From positions 35,001 to 99,000 of the forward strand of contig JAIUJO010000291.1 in NCBI GenBank assembly GCA_023846275.1: a stretch of 64,000 nucleotides of DNA, written 5' to 3'. A program made the position numbers and the translations under genes. Positions 1 through 13,400 of this stretch are shown here, piece after piece; the stretch's first letter is position 1, and each line of letters starts with the position of its first letter. Under the pieces are notes generated by a model. The model made no database searches, was not told the origin of the DNA, and saw nothing but the letters and a program-made list of their open reading frames with translations. The stretch is from Vanilla planifolia (lineage: Eukaryota > Streptophyta > Magnoliopsida > Asparagales > Orchidaceae).

Positions 1-432
1 GAATAAGAGGAATAAAAAGAAAAAGTAGTAGAGAAGAACAAGAAAGAAAAAAAAGTAGAAGAAGAAGAAGAAGAAGAAGAGGAAAAAGCAGTAGAAAAAG
101 AAAAAGAAGAAGAAGAAGAATAAGAAGAAGAAGAAGAAGAAAAAGAAGAAGAAAAAGAAGAAGAATAAGAAGAAGAAAGTAGAACAAGAAGAAGTAGAAG
201 AGGAAGAAGAAGAAGAAAAAAGAAGATTAACTAGAAGAAGAATAAGAATAAGAACAAGAAGATGAAGAAGAAGAAGAAGAAGTAGAAAAGAAGAATAAAA
301 GGGAGAAGAAGAGGAGATAAAAAAAAATAAGGAGAAGAAGAAGAGGAAGAAAAAAAAGTAAAAGATGAAGAACTAGTAATATTAGTAATAGTAGTAGTAG
401 TAGAAGAAGAAGATGAAGAAGAAGAAGAACAA

Positions 433-464
<32 letters not shown>

Positions 465-871
465 TGATGATGGAGGAGAAGTAGAAGAAGAAGTAAAAGA
501 AGAAGATGGAGGAGGAGGAGAAAAGGAAGAAGAAGAAGAAGTTGATGAAGAAGAAGAGGAAGAAGAAGAAGAGGAAAAAGAAGAAGAAGATAGAGAAGAA
601 GACAAAGAAGAAGAAGAAGAACAAGAAATACAAGTAGAGGAGGAGGTAGAAGAAGAAAAGAAGAAGAAGAAGGAAGAGAAGAAGAAAAAGAAGATGAGGA
701 AGAGAAAGAAGAAGGAGAAGAAGAAGAGGAGGTGGAAGAAGAAGAAGCGGAAGAAGAAGACAAAAAAGAAGTTGAAAAACATGAAGAAGAAGATAAAAAT
801 GTAGAAGAAGTGTAAGAAGAAGAAGAAAAAGAAGATGTTGAAGAGAAAAAAAGAGAAGAAGAAGTTGAAAA

Positions 872-905
<34 letters not shown>
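1..905. repeat. Degenerate (GAA)n purine-tract microsatellite
   Basis: Almost unbroken A/G sequence built on GAA/AAG triplets, with scattered GTA, GAT, GAG and AAA interruptions. The + strand is nearly pure purine over about 900 bp and the tract runs off the left edge of the window. On the minus strand the CTT triplets leave frames open as Ser-, Phe- or Leu-rich homopolymers, which is a composition effect. The tract ends abruptly near 905, where unique sequence starts. Long GAA tracts are known to be able to form triplex (H-DNA) structures; whether this interrupted one does is inference. Confidence 0.95.
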
Positions 906-1140
906 TGAACCGTATAGAAAACCTCGCTTGTAATTTTGTGATTTTAGTGGTTTTTTCCCAACACCAGTTGGGGGTGGATGTAGGCTCAGTTTTGAGTCAA
1001 AGCACTTTTAAAATTCTCTGTGTACTATTCTTTCTTATTCTTGTTTAAAAGATTCTATTTTTAATTGAAACAAAAAATGGAAGGAAAATTTTATTTACCG
1101 TGTTCACCCCCCTCTTATGGGATTATCTTAAGTACAAAGA
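906..1140 (+). mobile_element. Possible Copia LTR remnant between GAA tract and satellite
   Basis: About 235 bp of non-repetitive sequence separate the GAA tract from the pentamer satellite. It contains a GTGAACCGTATA-like start, a T-rich stretch, GATGTAGGCTCAG, CTGTGT plus TTCTTATTCTTG, and GTGTTCACCCCCCTCT. From memory of plant genomes, this order (GTAGGC..., then TGTG with a T-rich stretch, then TTCACCCCCCTCT) resembles the inner end of Copia LTRs and the start of the internal region. No reading frame, PBS or matching partner LTR is visible, so it would be a fragment at most. It may equally be unrelated intergenic DNA. Confidence 0.35.
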
Positions 1141-2379
1141 ACTTCGCTAAGCTAGGCTATGCTTGAGTTGAGTAGAGTAGAGTTGAGCTAGGTTAGGATT
1201 TGCTAAGCTAGGCTAGGCTAGAGAAGAGTAGAGTAGAGTAAAGTAGAATAAAGTAGAGTGGAGTAGAGGTTAGCTAGGTTAGGCTAGGCTAGGCTGGGCT
1301 AGGGAAGAGTAGAGTAGAGTAGAGTATTGGATAGTACAGCTCAATTAGACTAAACTAAGCAAGGCTGGCTCGATCAGAGTAGAGTTGAGTAGAGTAGAGC
1401 AAAATAGAGCAGCACAAAATAGAGTAGCACAAAACAGAGTAGAGCATAGTTTAGTAGAGTAGAGTACAATAGAGTAAAGTTGAATAGGGTAGAGTTGAGT
1501 ATAGCAGACCATAGTAGAGCTAGTTTAGGCTATGCTAGACTTGGGTAAGCTAAGCCAATTTAAAGTAGACTAAAGTAGAGTAGAATAGAGTATAGTATAG
1601 TAGAGCTAGGTTAGGCTAGGTTAGAGTAGAGTAGAGCAGAGTAGAGCTAGGTAAGTTTATGCTAGGTCAGGCTAAAGTAGAGTAGAATAGAGTGGAGGAA
1701 AGTATAGTAGAATAGAGTAGAGAAGAGTAGAGCGACGTAGAACATAACACATTAGAGCAGAGTAGAGTGGAGTAGAGAAGAGTAGAGAAGAGTATAGTAG
1801 AGTAGATTATAATAAAGAAGAATATAGTAGAGTAAAGCAGAGTACAGTTAAGTCACGATTGCCTAGGCTAGGCTAGCCTAGTGAAGAGTAAAGTAGAGTT
1901 GAATAGAGTAGAGCACACTAGTGTAAAGGAAGTTCAGTAGAGTTAGGTTAGGCTAGGCTAACGTATGCTAGGCTAGGCTAGGATATGGTAGGCTAAGCTA
2001 GAGTAGAGTAGAGTAGGGTTAGGTTAGGCAAGGCTAAGTAAGGCTAGGCTAGAGTACAGAGCAGAGTAGGGTAGAGCAAAGCAGAGCAGAGCAGAGTAGA
2101 GAAGAGAAGTGCAGAGCAGAGTAGAGTAGAGTAGAGCAAAGTAGCACAAAGTAGAGCTAGGTTACTTTATGCTAGGTTAGGTTAAGCTAAGCTAGAGTAG
2201 AGTAGAGTAGAGTAGAGTAGAGCTCAGTTAGGCTGGGCTAGGCTAGAGTAGAGTAAAGCTAGATTAGGTAATGCTGTTAGGCTAAAGTAGAGTAAAGTAG
2301 AGTAGAATAGATTAAAGTAGAGTAGAGTATAGTAGAGCATATTAGAGTGGAGTAGATTAAAGTAGAGCATAGTATAATA

Positions 2380-2412
2380 GAGGAGACGACAGGAGAGGAG
2401 AAGAGAGGAGAG
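2380..2412 (+). repeat. GGAGA-rich purine patch
   Basis: A short, almost pure A/G stretch in which TAGAG units are replaced by GGAGA/GAGGA units. Similar patches occur at about 5945-5980, 20941-20954, 38041-38115, 61904-61936, 63628-63706 and 63854-63900. The patches probably arose by T-to-G or T-to-A change in a pentamer followed by local spread; that origin is inference. Confidence 0.7.
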
Positions 2413-5400
2413 TAAAATCGAGTAGAGCATAGTAGAGTAGAGTAGAGTAGTATAGAGAGGAGCAGAGTAGACTACATCAAAGTAGAGTAGAGCAGAGAAG
2501 AGTAGAGCAGAGCAGAGTAGAGTAAAGCAAACCAGAGCAAAGTAAAAAAGAGCATGATACAGTAGAAGAGAGTAGAGCAGAGTAGAGAGAAGTATAGCAA
2601 AGTAGAGTACAATAGAGGTGAACAGAGTATAATAGAGAAAAGCTAGGTTAGGCTAGGCTGGGCTAGGCAAAGCTAGACTAGAGTAGATTAGAGTGCAGCA
2701 AAGGAGAGAAGAGCATAGTAGAGCAGAGTAAAATAAAGTAGAGCAGTGCTGAGTAGAGCTGAGTAGAGTAAGGTTAGCCTAAGTTAGGCAAAGCTAAGCT
2801 AGGCTAAAATAGAGTAGAGTAGAGTAGAGTAAAGAAAAGCAATGAACACTAGAGTAGAGTAGAGTAGAAAGAGAAGAGCGAAGTACAGTTAAGAAGAGCA
2901 GAGCAGAGTAGAGTATAGCTAGGTTAGGCTAGGCTAGGCAAGGGTAGGCTAGGTTAGAGTAGAGTAGAGTAGAATAAAGTAGAGTAGATTAGAGTAAAGT
3001 AGAATAGAGTATAATATAGTATAGTAGAATATAGTAGAGTAGAGCAAGGTTAAGCTTTGCTAATCAAGGTTAGAGTCAGGCAGAGAAAAATAGAGTAGAG
3101 TAGAGTCAAGCTAGGTTAGGTTAGGCTAAGCTAGGCTAGGTTAAGAGTAGAGAAGAGTAGAGTAGAGTAGAGTAGAGTGGAATATAGTAGAGTAGAATAG
3201 AGCAGAGTAGAGTAGAATAGAGTAGAGTAGAATATAGTAGAGCTGAGTAAAGCAAAGCAAAGTAGAGTCTAGAAGAGCAAAGTTAGGTTAGGCAAGTCTA
3301 AGTTAGAGTAGAGTAGACTACTACTTGGTTGGGCTAGGCTAAATAGGCTAGAGTAGAGTAGAGTGGAGTAGAGCAGAGTGGAGTAGAGCAGAGTAGCGTA
3401 GAGTAGACCGGAGCTGAGCTGAGTATAACAAAGTATAGTAGAACAAAGAAGAGCAGAGCATAATAGATCAGAGTATAGTAGAGACGAGTAAAGTAAAGCA
3501 TAGTAGAGAGTAGAGTAGAGTAGAGTAGAGTAGGGTAAAGCAGAACAGAGCAGAGCAAAGAAGAGTAGAATAGAGTAGAGTAAAGCATAGCAAAGCAAAG
3601 TAGAGCATGGTAGATCAGAGCTAGGTTAGGCTAGGCTAGTCTAAGATAGAGTAGAATAGGGTAGAGCTAAGTTAGGCTAGGCTATGCCTGGTTATGTTAG
3701 AGTAAAGTAGAGAAAAGTAGAATATAGTAAAGTAGAGTGGAGTAGAGTAGAGTAGAGTTACGTTATGCTAGGTTAGGATTTGTTAGGCTAGGTTAGGTTA
3801 GCCTAAGCAAGGCTAGGCTAGGCTAGAGTAGAGTGGAGTATAGTAGAGTAGAGCAAGGATAGGTTAAGCTAGGCTAGGCAAGGTGAGAGTACAATATAGT
3901 AGAGTAGAGTAGAGTATTGTAGTATTGAGCAGAGCAAAATAGAGATAAGTAGAGAAGAGCAACATAGATCTATGTTAGGTTATGCTAGGGTAGGCTAGGG
4001 TAGGCTACAATAGAGTAGAGAAGAGTAGAGCTTGGTTGGGCTAAGCTAGCTAGGTTAGAGTAGAGTAGAGTAGAGTATAACATAATAAAGTAGAGTTACG
4101 CTAGGCTAAGCTAGGGTAAGCTAAGCTAAGCTAGGTGAGAGTTGAGTAAAGTAGCATAGAGAAGAGTACAGTAGAGTAGAGCTCTATTAGGCTAGGCTAG
4201 TTTAAGCTAAGCTAAGCTATAGTAGAGTAGAGTAGAGTAGAATAGAATAGTACAGAACAAAGAAGAGCAGAGCATAGTAGAGTGGAGCAGAGTAGAGCAG
4301 AGCAAAGAAAAGTAGAGCAGAGCAGAGTAGAGTAGAGCATAGTAAAACAGAGCAAACTAGAGTAGAGTAGAGTAGATCTAGGGCAGGCTAATCTAAGATA
4401 AGCTGGAGTTGAGTAGAGTAGAGTAGAGTAGAGCTAAGCAAGGTTAGGTAAGGTGAAGCTAGGATTGGCTAATGAAATATAGTAGAGTAGAGTAAAGCTG
4501 GTTAGGGTAGGCTAGGCTAGGTTAGGCTAGGCTAGACAAGGCTAGAGTAAAGCATAATAGAGTAGAGTAGAGATGAGAAGAGAGGAGCAAAGTAGAGAAA
4601 AACTAAGCAGAATAGAGAAGAATTTAGTAGAGTAATGCAGAGTAGAGCAGAGTAGACTAGACTAGAAAGAGTGGAGTAGAGTATAGTAGAGCAAGGTTTG
4701 GCTAGGTTAGAGTAGAGTAGAGTGAGTAGAGATGAGTAGAGTAAAGTAGAGTAGAACTAGGTTAGGCTAGGCTGGGGTAGGCTATGTTAGGCTGGGTTAG
4801 GTTAGAGTAGAGTAGAGTAGAGGAAGTTCAGGTTAGGCAAGGCTAAACGAGGTTATAGTAAAGTAGAGTAGAGTAGAGCAGAGTATAGTAGAGTATAGTA
4901 GAGGAGACCAAAGAGGAGTGGAGTAGAGTAGAGTAGAGTAGAGCAGAGTAAAGCAGAGTAGAGCAAAGTAGAGTATAGCTAGGTTAGGTTAGGCTAAGTT
5001 AAAGTAGAGTAGAGTTGAGTATGGTATATTAGAGTAGAGTAAAGTTGATCTAGGTTAAGTTTGGTTAGGCTAGGCTAGAGTAGTAGAGTAGAGTAGAGTT
5101 AGGTTAGGTTAGGCAAGTTTAGGCTAGGCTAGAGTAAAGTAGAGTAGAGTAAAGTATAGTACAGTAGAGTATAGTAGAACAGAGCATAGTAGAGTAGGGT
5201 AGAGAAGAGTAGGGATAAGCAGAGTAGAGTAACATAGAGTAGAGAAGAGTATAGTAGAGTAGAGCAGAGTGTAGTAGAGTAGTTTAGAGCATGGTAGAGT
5301 AGAGTAATGAAGAGGATTACAGAGCAGAGAAGAGAAAAGTAGAGCACAACAGAGTAAAATTAAGCTAGGTTAGGCTGGCTAAGCTAGAGTAAAGTAGAGT

Positions 5401-8400
5401 AGTATAGAGTAGAGTAGAGTAAAGCTAGGTTAGGCTAAGTTAGAGTAGAATAGAGTATAGTAGAGTAGAGTATAGTGGAGTAAAGTAGAGTAGAGTAAAG
5501 TAAAGTAGAGTAGAGTCAAGTAGGATAGAGTAGAGTAGAGTAGAGCTAGGTTTGGTTGGGCTAGGCTAGAGTAGAGCAGAGTAGAGTAGAGGATTAATAA
5601 ATAGAACAGAAAAGAGTAGAGTAGAGCGAAGTAGAGCAAAATAAAGTAGAGTAGAGTATAGTAGAAGAGAAGAGGAGAGTAATGTGTAGTAGGGTAAAGT
5701 AGAGCAAAGCAAAGTAGAGCAGAGCATAGCTAAGTAAAGCTAGGGTAGGCAAGGCTAGGCTAGGCTAGAATAGAGTAGAGTAGAAGAGAGTAGAGAAGAG
5801 TTAAGCTAGGTTAGGCTAGGGTAGTCTAAGCTAGGCTAGGCTTGGCTAGAGTAGAGTAAAGTAGATTAGAGCAAGATTAGGCTAGGCTAGGTTAGAGTAT
5901 AGTAAAGTAGAATATAATAGAATAATGTGGAGTAGAGTAGAGTAGAAGAGAAGTGACGAGAGGAGAGGAGAGGAGAGCATAACAGAGTAGAGCAATGCAG
6001 AGTAGAGTAAAGTAGAGTATAATGGAGTAGAGCATAATAGAGCATATTAGAATAGTGCATCACATAGCAAAGTAGAGAAGTGCATAGTAGAGTAGAGTGC
6101 ATAATAGAAAAAAGTAGAGCATAGTAGAATAGAGCAGAGTAGAGCAGGGTTAGGTTAGGCTTCGCAAGAGCATAATATAGTAGAGCAGAATGGAGGAGAA
6201 AAGAATGGAGTAATATAGAGTAGATTAGAGCTAGGTTAGCCTAGGCTATGCTAGAGTATAGTAGAGCAAAGTAGAGTGGAGTAGAGTATAGGAGAGCATA
6301 GTAGAATAGAGCTGAGCAGAACAGAGCAGACGAGACTAGTATTAAGATGAGCTAGGCTAGGCTAAGCTAGAGTAGAGTAGAGTAGAATAGAGTAGAGTTA
6401 GGTTAGGCTAGGCTAGGTGAGGCTATGCTAGGCTAAAGTAGAGTACAATAGACAAGACTTGGGTAGAGCAGAGTAGAGTAGAGCTAGCTTTTGTTTTGCT
6501 AAGTTAAGCTAGGCTAGGCTAAAGTAGTGTAGATTAGAGTTGAATAGGGTAAAGTAGAGTAGAGTACGATAGATTAGAGTACATTAGAGCTACATTTGGT
6601 TGAGCTAAGCTAGGGTAGGGTAGGGTATGGTACGTTAGGATAGGAAAGAGTAGCGTAGAGTAGTGTAGAGCAGAGTAGATCTAAGTTAGACTAGGCTATG
6701 AAAAGTGAAGCTAGGCTAGGCTATAGAAGAGTAAAGTAGAGTAGAGCAGAGTAGAGCAGAGTAGAGCAAAGCTGGCAAAGTATAGTTAAGTTAGGCTATG
6801 CTAGATTAAGCTAGGCTAGGCTAGGTTAGGTAAGGCTAGGCTAGGTTAGATTAAAATAAGTAGAGTAGAGTTTAGTAGAGTTGAGCAGGGTAGACTAGAA
6901 TAAAGGTAGATTAGGCAAAACTATGCTAGGCTAGGCTATGCTATGCTAGGCTAAGTTATTGAAGGCTAGGTTAGAGTAGAGTAGAGTTAGGTAGGTTAGG
7001 CAAGGCTAGAGTATAGATTAGAGTAGAGTAGAGTAGAGTAGAGTAAAGTAGAGCAGAGAGGAGCAGAGTAGAGAAGAGTAGTGTAGTGTAGAGTAACGTA
7101 GAGTAGCGTAGAGTAGTTCTTGGTTAAGCTAAGCAAGGCTAGGATAGAGAAGAGTAGAGTAGAGTAGAGTAAAGTGGTGTAGAGTAGAGTATAGTAAAGT
7201 AAAGTTCAGTTATGCAAGGCTAGGATAGGGTATGCTAAGCTAGACTGGGATAGGCTAAAATAGAGTAGAGTAGAGTAGAGAAGAGTAAAGTAGAGTAGAG
7301 TAGAGCTAAGTTAGGTTAGGATAAGTTAGGCAAGGCTAGGCTATAGTTGGCTAGGCCTACCTAAACAATAGTAGAATAGAGTAGAGTAGAGTGGAGCTAG
7401 GTTAGTCTAGGCTATGTTAAGCTAGGTTAGATCATAGAATAGAGAAGAATATAGTAGAACAAAGCAAAATAAAGCAGGGTAGAGTAGAAGAGAGTAGAGA
7501 AGAGCAGAGAAGAGCAGCAAAAGATGGCATAACATAGTAGAGTAGAGTAGAGTAGAGCTAGACTAGTCAAGGCTACACTTGGCTTGGCTTGGCTAGGCTA
7601 GGCTAGTAAGGCTAAGCTAGAATAGAGTATAGTAGAGAAGAGTAGAGCTTTGTTAAGCTAGGCTAGGCTATGTTAGAGTAGAGTAGTGTCAAGTCAAGTA
7701 GAGTAGACTAGAGTAGAGTAGAGTAGACTAAAGTGTAGTATAGCTAGGTTGGGCTTGGCTAGGTTTGGCTAGGCTAGGGTAGAGTAGAGTTGAGTTGAGT
7801 AAACCTAGGTTTGGTTAGGGTATGTTAAGTTATGCTAAGCTAAAGAAGAGTAGTGTAGATTAGAGTAGAGCAGAGTAGAGCAGAAGGGAGCATAGTAGAG
7901 TGTAGTGGAGCAAAGTGGAGTAAAGTAGAGCAGAGCAACATAAAGCAGAGCAAAGCAGATTAGAGTAGAGCTAAGTTAAGCTAGGTTAGGCTAGGCTAGG
8001 TTATGCTAGGCTGGGCTTGGCTATAGTAGAGTAGTGCTAGGTTAGGATAGGCAAGGCTAAGCTAGGTTAGAGCAAAGTAAAGCAGAGTGAATAGAGTGGA
8101 GTTGAGTTGATATTAGATGAGCTACACAGAGCAGACTAAAGTAATGCAAAGTAGAGTAAAGTAGTGCTAGGCTAGGCTAGGCGAGGTTAGAGTAGAGAAG
8201 GGCCATGCAGAGCAAAGTAGAGCAAAACAAAGTAGAGTATACTAGAACAAAGCAGAGTAGAGTTAAGCTAAGTAGTACAGCATAGAGCAAAGCAAAGTAG
8301 AGTAGAGTACAGTAAGGTTATGCTAGGCTAGGCAAGGCGAGGTTAAAGCAGAGCTGAGTAGAGAAAGTCGAGAAGAGTAGAGTGGAATAGAATAGAGCAT

Positions 8401-8769
8401 TATGGAGTAGAGCAGAGTAGAGTAGAGTAGAAAAGAGCAGAGTTGAGCATGCAAAGTAGAGTTAGGTTAGACTAGTTTAGAGTAGAGTAGAGTAGAGCAA
8501 GCTTAGGTTAGGCTAAGTTATAGCAGAGTAGGGTAGAGTAGAGTAAGATAGAGTAAAGCAGAGTCGAGTACAGTAGACTAGAGTATAGTAGAGTATAGTA
8601 GAGTAGATTAGAGTGGTGTAGAGTATAATATAGTAAAGTAGAGTAAAGAAGTGCTAAGCAAGGCTAGTCTATGTTATGTTAGGCTTGGCTAGGCTATGTT
8701 AGGCTAAACTGGAGTAGAGTAGAGTAAAGTAGAGCATAGCTAGGTTAGGCTAGGCTAAGTTAGGCTAGG

Positions 8770-10420
8770 TTAAAGTTGAGTAGAGTAGAGTAGAGTAGAG
8801 TCAAGTGGAGTAGAGTAGTGTATAGTAGAGTATAGTAGAATAGTGTAGAGTGGAATAGAGTGTAGTATAATAGTATTCAATAGAGTAGAGTAGAGCTAGG
8901 TTTTGCTAGGCTAGGGTAGGGTAGGCTTGGCTCTACTTGTCTAAAGTGGAGTAGAGTAGAGTAGAGTAAGTAGAGTAAAGTAGGGTAGAGTATAACTTAG
9001 TTAAGCTAGGCTAGGCTAGAGTAGATTTGAGTAGAGTAAAGTAGAGTAGAGTAGAGCAAAGTAGAGTAGAGTAGAATAATGTAAAGTAGAGTAGAGCAGA
9101 GCAAAGTAGAGTAAAGAAGAGTAGAGCATAGTAAAATATAGTATAGTAGAGTAGGGCAGAGCAGAGTAGAGTAGAGAAGAGCTTGGTTAGGCTAAGCTAG
9201 GCCAGGTTAAAGTAGTGTAGAGTAGAGTAAAGTAGAGTAGAGTAGAGTATAATAGAGTTGTGTAAAGTAGAGTATAGTATAGTAGAGCTAGGTTAGGCTA
9301 GGCTAGGCTGGAGAAGAGTAGAGAAGAATAAGGTAGAGTAGAATAGAGTAGAGTAGAGTATAATAAAGTATAATAAAGTAGAGTAAAGTGGAGCTAGGTT
9401 AAACTAGGCTAGTCTAGGCAAGGTTAGAGTGGAGTTGAGTAGAGCAAAGTCAAGCAGAGTAGAGTGGAATAGAGTAGAGCATAGTAGAGTAGAGTAGAGC
9501 AGAGTAAAGTAGAAAAGAGTAGAGCTATGCAAGATAAGTAGAGTTAGGTTAAGCTAGGCTAGAGTAGAGCTAGCTTAGGTTATGCTAGGTTAGGGTAGAA
9601 TAGAGTAGAGTAGAGTAGGATAGAGTAAAGTAGAGTAGAGTAAAGTAGAGTAGAGTAGAATAGAGTAGACAAGAGTTTAGTAGAGTAGATTAGAGTAGAG
9701 TAGAGTAGATTATAGTATAATAGGGTAGAGTAGGGTAGCACTAAGCAAGGCTAGGCCAGGTTATGCTTTGCTAGGCTAGGCTATAGTAAAGTAGAGCAGA
9801 GCTAGGTTAGGCAAAGCTAAGTTAAGCTATGTTGAAGCTTAGTAGAGTAGAGCAGAGTAGAGTAGAGTGGAGTAAAGTAGTGTATAGTAGAGTAGAGCAG
9901 AATAATGTAGTATAATAGTGTTAAGTAGAGTAGAGTAGAGCTAGGTTAGGCTAGGCTAGGGTAATGTAAGTTTTGCTCTACTAGGCTAGAGTAGAGTAGA
10001 GTAGAGTAAGGCTCGGTTAAGTTATGTTAAGCTAAAGTAGATTTGAGTAGAGTAAAGTAGAGTAAAATAGAAAAAAGCAAAGTAGAGTGGAGCAGAGCAA
10101 AGCAGAGTAAAGAAGAGTAGAGCAGAGTAGAGCATAGTGGAGTAGAGCAGAGTAAAATATTATAGAGTAGAGTAGAGAAGAGCTGGGTTAGGCTAAGCTA
10201 GGCTAGGCTAGGTTAGAGTAGTGTAGAGTAGAGTAAAGTAGAAAACAATATAATATGATAGAGTTGTGTAAAGTAGATGATAATATAGTAGAGTAGAGTA
10301 TAACATAGTAGACCTAGGTTAGGCTAGGCTAGAGAAGAGTAGAGAGGTATAAAGTAGAGTAGAATAGAGTATAGTAGAGTATAATAGAGTATAGATGAGT
10401 AGAGTTGAGCTAGGTTAGGA
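8770..10420 (+). repeat. Diverged ~1.04-kb tandem duplication in satellite
   Basis: Two copies can be aligned by eye, about 8770-9420 and 9829-10420. Shared rare marks in the same order include the TAGTGTATAGTAG run, a GTATAATAGT junction, a CTCTAC motif of opposite polarity (8931 and 9976), a GTAGATTTGAGTAG segment, and GAGTTGTGTAAAG (9255 and 10261). Offsets are 1006-1045 bp. The copies differ by many substitutions and five-base indels, so the duplication predates much of the pentamer drift. Confidence 0.75.
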
Positions 10421-13400
10421 TAGGCTAGGATAGAGTATAGTAGAGAAGTGTAGAGTGGAGCAAAGTAGTGCAAAGTAGGGCAGAGTAGAGCTATGTTAGG
10501 TAAGGCTAGGCTAGACTAGAGTAGAGTAGAGCAAAGCAGAGTAGAGTTGGGTTTAGTTAGGCTAGGCTAAGCTAAGTTAGAGTAGAGTAGAGAAGAGTAG
10601 AGTATAATAGAGTAGAGTAAAGTAGAGTAGAGTAGAGTAGAGTAGAGCAGAGTAGAGTAGAGCAGAGCAGAGTAGAGTGGAGTAGAAGAGAGTATAGCAA
10701 AGCAGAAGAGAGCAAGGTGGAGTAGAGTAAAGTCGATCATAGTAGAGAAAAATAGGGTAAAGTAGAGCATAGCAGAGCTAAGTTAGGCGAGGCTAAGCTA
10801 AGCTAGAGTAGAGTGGAGTAGAGATAGAGTAAGTAAGAGTAGAGATAGGTTTGGATGGGCTAAGCTAGGCTAAGTATGAATCAAATAGAGTAGAGTAGAG
10901 TAGACTAGAGTAGAGGAGAGTAGAGTAGACCTAGGTTAGGCTAGGCTAGGTTACGCTAAGATACGATAGGCTAGGCTAAAGTAAGTAGAGTAGAGTTGAG
11001 TGGAGAAGAGAAGAGTAGAGTAATGTAGAGCTAGGCATGGCTAGGCTAGGTTAGGCTAGAGTAGAGTAGAGTAGAGTAGAGTAGTGTAGTGTAGAGTAGA
11101 GTAGAGCAGAATAGAATAAAATAGAGAAGTGTAAAGTAGAGCAAAGTAGAGTAGAATAGTGTAGAGCAGAGTAGAGCAAAGCATAGTAGAGCAGAGCAAA
11201 GTAGAGTAGAACAAGGTTAGGCTATGTTATGCTAGAGTAGAGTAGAGTTAAATCATTCTAAGCTTTGTTAGAATAGAGTAAAAAAGGGTAGAGTAAATTA
11301 AAGTAAAGAAGAAATTTGTAGAGTAAAGTATTATAGAGTAGAGTAGAGTAGAATAGAGAAGAGCTAGATTTGGCTTGGCTATGCTAGGCTAAGCAAGGCA
11401 TGATTAAAATAGAGTTGAGCTAGGTTGGGTAAGGTTAGGCTTGGCTAGGTTAGAGTAGAGTAGAGAAGATTAATGTGAAATAAAGTAGAGTAGAGCTAGG
11501 TTAGGCTAGGCTAGTTTTAAGTTAGGCTAGGATAGGTTAGACTAGGCTAGGCTAGAGTAGAGTTGAGTAGAGTAGATCAGAGTAAAGTAAAGCTAGATCA
11601 GGGTTGGCTAGGCTAGGCTAGGCTAGAGTATAATAGAGTAGAGTAGAGTCGAGCAAAACAAAGCAGAGTAGAGTAGAGAATGATAGAGTAGAGCAGAGAA
11701 AAGTATAGCAATGCATAACAGAGCTAAGTTAGGCTAAGTCAGGATAGGCTAGAGTTATGTATTTATAGTAGAGCTAGGTTAGGCTTGGCAAAGCTTTTTG
11801 AGGCTAGGGTGGAGTAGAGTAGAGAAGAGTAGAGCTAGGCTAGGCTAGGTTAGGCTAGGCTAAGCTAAGGTAGGCTATGCTAGGCAAGGTTAGAGTAGAT
11901 TAGAGTAGAGTAGAGTAGAGTAGAGCTTAGTTAGGTTAGGTTAGGTTAGAACATAGTAGAGTAGAGTAGACTGGAATAGGGCAAAGCTGAGTAGAGCAAA
12001 ATAGAGCAGAGCAGAGTAGAGTAGACAATGGCAGAGAAGAGAAGAGAAGAGAAGAGTAGAGCAGAGAAGAGCAGAATAGAGTAAAGAAGAGTAGAGAAGA
12101 GTAGAATATCGAATGTTAAAGTGGGTTTTAGTAAGGCTAGGCTTGGCTAGGTAAGGTTAGGTTAGGTTAGTATAGGCTAGGCTAGGTTAGGCTAGAGTAA
12201 AGTTGAGTTGAGTAGAGTAGAACTTGGTTATATTAGGCTAGGCTAGGCTAGGATAAGCTAAAGTAGAGTTGTGTAGAGTAGAGTAGTAGAGATGAGTAAA
12301 GCAAAGCACTTTATAGTACAGTGGAATGAAGTAAAGTGGAGCAAAGTAGAGCAGAATAGAGTAGAGCAGAGCAGAGAAGAGCAAAGTAGAGCAAAGTTAG
12401 TTTAAGCCAGGCTAGGTTAGGCTAGGCAAGAGTAAAGTAGAGTAGAGCAAAATAGAGCTAAGTTAGTTTAGGCTAGGCTATGCTAGGTTAGAGTAGATTA
12501 GAGTAAGTAGAGTAGAGTTAGGCTAGGTTAGGATAGGCTTGGCTAGATGAGACTAGTCTAGAGTAGAGAAGAATATAGTAGAGTAGAGTTGGGTTAGGCT
12601 AGGTTAGGCTAGAGTACAATAGAGTAGGTAGAGTGGTGCGGTGTAGAGCAGAGAAGAGTAGAGCAAAGCAGAGCTTTGTTAAGCTAGGCTAGTTAGAGTT
12701 GAGCATAGTAGAGTAGAGTAAAGTACAGCTAGCTTAGGCTAGGTTAGGCTAGGCTAAGTTAAAGTAGAGTGGAGTAGAATATAATAGATTAGAGTTGAGC
12801 AGAGTAGAGTAAAGAAAAGTAGGGTAGAGTTAGGTCAAGATGGGCATGGTTAGGCTAAGCTAGGCTAGAGTAAGCTAGGTCAGGCTAGGCTTGGCTAGAG
12901 TAGAGTATAGTAGAGTAGAGTAGAGCTAGGTTTAGCTAGGCAAGGCTAAGCTAGGCTAAACAAGGCTAGAGTAGAGTTGTGTTGAGTAGAGCAGAGTAAA
13001 GTAGAGTAGAGAAGAGAAGAGCAGAGTATAGCAAAGTAGAGCAAACCAGAGCAGAGTAAAGAAGAGCATAGTAAAGTAGAGTAGAGCAGAGCAGAGTAGA
13101 GTTAGGTTTGACAAAGCTAGCCTAGGCTAACTTAGAGTAGAGTAGAGTAAAGTAGAGTATAATAAAGTGTGGTAGAATAGAGTAAAGTAGAGTAGCATAG
13201 AACTAGGTTAGGCTAGGATAAGCTACGATAAGCTAGCTAGGCAAGAGTAGAGTATAATAGAGCTATGTTAGGCTAGGCTAGGCAAGAGTACAATAGAGCA
13301 AAGTAGAGTAGTATAGAGCAAAGTAGAGCAGAGTAGAGTAAAGCTGAGTAGAGTAGAGTAGAGCTAGGTTAGGCTAGGCTAGGTTAGCCTAGAGTATAGT

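Noticed and set aside
227..782. Minus-strand open frames of 178 and 183 codons rich in Ser, Leu and Phe
   Set aside because: They are (CTT)n read in different frames of the GAA tract; overlapping frames are open together and the peptides are homopolymeric.
3269..3598. Minus-strand 109-codon LLYST-type open frame, and all similar frames across the window
   Set aside because: CTCTA repeats have no stop codon in any frame. Several frames are open over the same interval and the protein is a five-residue repeat.
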